NCBI GenBank assembly: GCA_963638365.1
Contig: CAVHRK010000025.1
Span: 1 to 64,000 of the forward strand
Source of the DNA: Suilimivivens sp963638365
GTDB lineage: Bacteria > Bacillota > Clostridia > Lachnospirales > Lachnospiraceae
Direction: 5' to 3'
DNA length: 64,000 nucleotides
Shown here in pieces: positions 60,694 through 64,000 of the stretch (positions within the stretch are counted from its first letter, which is position 1; every line of letters starts with the position of its first letter). The translations under genes and the position numbers were made by a program. The notes beneath the pieces are model-generated. The model did not search any database, was not told where the DNA came from, and saw only the letters and a program-made list of their open reading frames with translations.

Positions 60694-63624
60694 TTAAGAC
60701 CGGAACAGCTGCTCCATATTCATAAACAACTCTTTGCTTTCCTTTAATTTGTTTCCATTACCGACTACGCAGATATAATCCTGCTTCATAAAAGCTGCGA
60801 CCTGTCTGCCAAGTCCCTGCATGATTTCCGGTGTGACAGCAAGCAGTTCATCACGCTCCCTCTGTAACCGTTCCATGGATAGCCCTGTCATGAAACCTCC
60901 CAGGGAATAAATACCCTTCACGGCCGGAGTCATCGGTGTATCCAGATCACTGATTGCCCCGATGATAAACTGGGTAACTTCCCGTTCATCCAATTCACAG
61001 CTCTCTATATAATCAGCCGCCTGCTCATAGGTCTTAATCGTTTTTTCAAGGTTCGGATCACGGTAAGAAACAAAGTATGCATCTCCGTTCCTGGCAAAGC
61101 TGCACATACATCCGTACGCTCCACCAACCACACGGACCTGATTCCAGAGATAATCATATCCCATCATCACCTTAAGCACCTTTAAGGCACCTGTATACGG
61201 AAGTCCTTCTTTGACAAAGTTACCGGCACGGCATACATACTGGATCTGTCCGGCGGTTAAAAATCCTTCATTTTTCTTTTCAAGAACCGGTTCATACGTT
61301 TCCTTAACAATCTCCTCGGTATGGAGATTCTGGCGGAGACGGTCTACGGCCTCCTCAATTCCCGCATAGCCTTCTTCCGGTGCGGTATAATCCAGTAACA
61401 GGTTCTCCGGACGGAAGAGATATTTGCAGAGTTCCTTTAAGTTTGCAACCAGTTCTTCCTTACGATCCTCAAAATTCTTCGTAAGATCCTCAAGCAGACG
61501 ATACTGCGGAATGCCGTTTACCTGTTCGGTAATCGCTGCGGACTTTGAGAAGTATGACATGGCCCGGATTGCTGCCAGACTGTGTCCTGCACTCTGCATG
61601 GAAGCCTGCATATCGGATTTGCACTCCGTAAGGATTTCATACAGACGCTTCGTATCCGAGAAATCCGCATGGATCAGAATTTCTTCCAAAAGCTCTACCG
61701 CCTTGTCCTTCTGGTCAAATAAGAACTTCGTCCGGGCTTCAAAGGTCGGCTTAAACTTCGTCATATCATTCGCATTGGTATACACATTGAATACCATTTT
61801 CGTTCCACCGGTATGGATCCGGATTTCATTATACAGATCACTGTAGGAATAATGCTCCGTGTCAACCATTAAGGTAAAAATACTCTTTAAGATTCCAAGA
61901 TAAGGGAACAGTCTTGCCGGTACATAAGAAGCATCGAATACGAGGTTCAGGTAACCAATTCCGTTCGTAAAAATGTTATGGTACAGAACGGGCGCTTCCT
62001 TACTACCGCGCACCTCATTGACATAAGCCGCAGCTTCCTTCTTCATATCCTCTCTCTTAAGAAGCGGAATCTTCGCAAGATCCTCCTTCGGGCTCGGCTC
62101 CTGCTGATAAGCATGGAGTGCATGGGTTGCATCCACAACCGCCTGCTTTTCTTCGTCGGTCATCTGATCCTTCATCGCTGTCAGGCGGTCTGCAAGTTCC
62201 TTTTCCTTCTTTCCGGTAAGTCCCGGTACCGGTTCTACAACAACCACTGCTTTATGCTGATTATCAATAAAATATTTCTGTACCAGTTCTTCATAATAAG
62301 AGGTTTCAATCTTTTCTTTTAAGAACGCAAGCGTATCATTGGCTTCAATATGGATAAACGGCTTCTCTTTGTCATACAGCCAGCTGTCAAGTGCCTGCAG
62401 GCCAAGCATCAGTCCTCTCGGATAAGAGCCAAAGTCTGCTTCACGGTAACGGAATTCAAATTCATTTAAGGTTGCAAGAAGTGCTTTCTTGTCAATGCCC
62501 TGCTTCACAATTTTCTGCAGTTCTTCTTCAATAATGGATACGAACTGCTCCTGCTGTGCGGAAGAAGCGTTCTTTGCGGTAATGGAAAAATATGGCTGTG
62601 CAATGCCGGTTTCGGAATAGCTGTACACCTCATCTCCGATTCCCGCATCCACAAGGGCCTGCTTTACCGGGGATCCCGGATCGGAACAGAGCACATGCAC
62701 CAGCACATCCATTGAAATATACAGTTCCCGGTCAAGGCTGCTTCCCATCGCAATATTATAGGTGAGATAAGTTTCGTTTTCTGCCGTATCATCCTCCATG
62801 ACGGAGTATTCCCGCTTCACGCATCTCTTCTCTTCAAACGGCTTCTGTAACGGAATCGCCGAATCCACTTCCAATGTCTCATAAGAGGACAGATACTTTT
62901 CATCCAAGAAAGCAAGATATTCTTCCGGATCCAGATTTCCGTACAGATAAATCAGGCTGTTCGACGGATGATAATACTTGCCGTGGAACTTCAAAAATTC
63001 CTCATAGGTAAGCTCCGGAATGACCTCCGGGTCTCCACCGGATTCCAGTCCATACGTGGTATCCGGATACAATCCGTTCATTACCTCGCGGGAAACCACA
63101 TCATCCGGAGAAGAAAAGGCTCCCTTCATTTCATTATAAACCACTCCGTTAATGGTAAGCGGCGCATCCATATCCTCCATCTCATAGTGCCAGCCTTCCT
63201 GGCGGAAAATCTTCTCTTCCTTATAAATATTCGGATAAAATACGGCATCCAGATAGACATGCACCAGATTCTTAAAGTCCTTATCGTTACAGCTCGCCAC
63301 CGGATAAACCGTCTTGTCCGGATAGGTCATTGCATTTAAAAAGGTATTTAAAGATCCCTTCGCCAGTTCGATAAACGGATCCTTCACCGGAAATTCCTTC
63401 GATCCGCACAATACCGAATGCTCCAAGATGTGTGCAACACCCGTGCTGTCCTTGGGCGGTGTACGGAAACCAATATAAAATACCTTATTCTCATCATCAT
63501 TTAAAAGCAGCGTTACATACGCTCCGGTCTTCTTGTGCTTTAACAGATAACCGTCTGAATTCAGATCCCCGATGTGACGTTCTTCGATCACCTCGTATTT
63601 ATCAAGTCCTTTTAAGCTTTTCAT
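60694..63624 (-). CDS. M16C zinc metallopeptidase (PreP-like)
   Basis: 976 residues. The inverted zinc motif HILEH is in VAHILEHSVLCGS near residue 65, with the downstream Glu in the family position (near 145). Four homologous domains form a closed chamber that degrades peptides in PreP-type enzymes. No signal peptide, so cytoplasmic. The gene stands alone between an era-side group and the edge gene. Confidence 0.93.
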   Translation of the reverse strand: MKSLKGLDKYEVIEERHIGDLNSDGYLLKHKKTGAYVTLLLNDDENKVFYIGFRTPPKDSTGVAHILEHSVLCGSKEFPVKDPFIELAKGSLNTFLNAMTYPDKTVYPVASCNDKDFKNLVHVYLDAVFYPNIYKEEKIFRQEGWHYEMEDMDAPLTINGVVYNEMKGAFSSPDDVVSREVMNGLYPDTTYGLESGGDPEVIPELTYEEFLKFHGKYYHPSNSLIYLYGNLDPEEYLAFLDEKYLSSYETLEVDSAIPLQKPFEEKRCVKREYSVMEDDTAENETYLTYNIAMGSSLDRELYISMDVLVHVLCSDPGSPVKQALVDAGIGDEVYSYSETGIAQPYFSITAKNASSAQQEQFVSIIEEELQKIVKQGIDKKALLATLNEFEFRYREADFGSYPRGLMLGLQALDSWLYDKEKPFIHIEANDTLAFLKEKIETSYYEELVQKYFIDNQHKAVVVVEPVPGLTGKKEKELADRLTAMKDQMTDEEKQAVVDATHALHAYQQEPSPKEDLAKIPLLKREDMKKEAAAYVNEVRGSKEAPVLYHNIFTNGIGYLNLVFDASYVPARLFPYLGILKSIFTLMVDTEHYSYSDLYNEIRIHTGGTKMVFNVYTNANDMTKFKPTFEARTKFLFDQKDKAVELLEEILIHADFSDTKRLYEILTECKSDMQASMQSAGHSLAAIRAMSYFSKSAAITEQVNGIPQYRLLEDLTKNFEDRKEELVANLKELCKYLFRPENLLLDYTAPEEGYAGIEEAVDRLRQNLHTEEIVKETYEPVLEKKNEGFLTAGQIQYVCRAGNFVKEGLPYTGALKVLKVMMGYDYLWNQVRVVGGAYGCMCSFARNGDAYFVSYRDPNLEKTIKTYEQAADYIESCELDEREVTQFIIGAISDLDTPMTPAVKGIYSLGGFMTGLSMERLQRERDELLAVTPEIMQGLGRQVAAFMKQDYICVVGNGNKLKESKELFMNMEQLFRS

Positions 63625-63687
63625 CGTTTCCTTCCTCCGTTTTCTTTCCCATTCATTTCCTGTTTTACTTTACTTACGACTTTATTT

Positions 63688-64000
63688 TTAGATGGAAAAA
63701 GTCATTAAGCCAAGCTTCGATAACTCAATCTCTTCGATCATCAGCCCGGCGGCTTTCTTCTTTGCAAGATTCATCTGAGCCAGTTCCTCCACCGTCCAGA
63801 TTTCTTCCTTATAAACAATCTTTTCTTTCCCGGTCATCGTTTTCTTTACGGTCTGGGTGCGTACCTTGGCTCTTGCCTTTAGCTGCCTATAGGTTTCATA
63901 TACAAAGGTTCCCTTTTCCATGTAATAAAATTCACTTTCGAGCGTTGTCTCCGGTGAAGCTTCCTTTAACAGATACTGGGAAATAATCGCCTGAAACTTA
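63688..64000 (-). CDS. Partial C-terminus of an unrecognised protein (runs off right edge)
   Basis: The reading frame is open from base 64000, so the gene starts outside the window. The visible 103 residues contain a basic helical stretch, KARAKVRTQTVKKTMTGKEK, and end with MIEEIELSKLGLMTFSI. I do not recognise the family. A methionine at 63921 is internal and probably not the start. Confidence 0.6.
   Translation of the reverse strand, partial: KFQAIISQYLLKEASPETTLESEFYYMEKGTFVYETYRQLKARAKVRTQTVKKTMTGKEKIVYKEEIWTVEELAQMNLAKKKAAGLMIEEIELSKLGLMTFSI

Noticed and set aside
63432..63986. 184-codon plus-strand open frame at the right edge
   Set aside because: It crosses the M16C gene start and the partial edge gene on the other strand and has no motif.

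Overview
The window looks like the chromosome of an anaerobic, low-to-moderate GC Firmicute, most likely a Lachnospiraceae (class Clostridia). The evidence is gene content rather than a marker gene: a complete rnfCDGEAB operon, a biotin-dependent Na+ pump of the oxaloacetate/methylmalonyl-CoA decarboxylase type, clostridial gene orders (cmk-ispH-rpsA, scpA-scpB near a DacF-type carboxypeptidase, era-yqzL-recO-glyS-alaS), CheR, and a large sugar-uptake cluster with a GH26 mannanase-like enzyme. Most genes lie on the minus strand. I see no rRNA, tRNA, CRISPR array, insertion sequence or phage module.

Layout. 1-3430: accessory left edge with a HerA/DUF87-type ATPase (runs off the window) divergent from an XRE regulator; the AT-rich space between them holds three spaced copies of a 10-mer, one inside a perfect palindrome. 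3440-9066: rnf operon plus a small membrane-protein gene at its 3' end. 9251-14018: YprB-like nuclease, CheR, ribosomal protein S1, IspH, Cmk. 14102-19155: accessory stretch with a GH28 enzyme, an AT-rich secreted protein, two divergent ribbon-helix-helix regulators and an overlapping HTH-kinase pair. 19152-21929: flavoprotein, RpiR and TetR regulators, co-oriented with the HTH-kinase pair.

22097-40624: an unusually elaborate carbohydrate cluster on one strand: GH26, YesL/DUF624, a 1004-residue solute-binding protein fused to binding-type modules, two permeases, an NHL/TPR membrane-tethered protein, a Yip1-like protein, a DUF5696 protein, a second permease pair, a lipoprotein with three near-identical 128-residue repeats, a second solute-binding protein, a second YesL and a LacI regulator. 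No ATPase gene is present, so both importers would need a shared MsmX-type ATPase encoded elsewhere. This is the best candidate for an undescribed system: a two-importer uptake machine with several cell-surface proteins of unknown role.

40907-46139: carboxyltransferases of two kinds (MmdA/12S type and OadA/5S type), one biotin carrier, the OadB pump and a lipoprotein-type OadG; this is the part list of both a Na+ pumping decarboxylase and a transcarboxylase. Together with Rnf it points to sodium- or proton-motive energy conservation in a fermenter. 46367-64000: housekeeping genes (two D,D-carboxypeptidases, scpAB, deoC, rpsU, alaS, glyS, recO, yqzL, era), lipoproteins, an M16C peptidase and a partial gene at the right edge.

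All functional calls come from reading the translated sequence; no database search was possible. Start sites were moved inward where a Shine-Dalgarno sequence clearly favours an internal codon.
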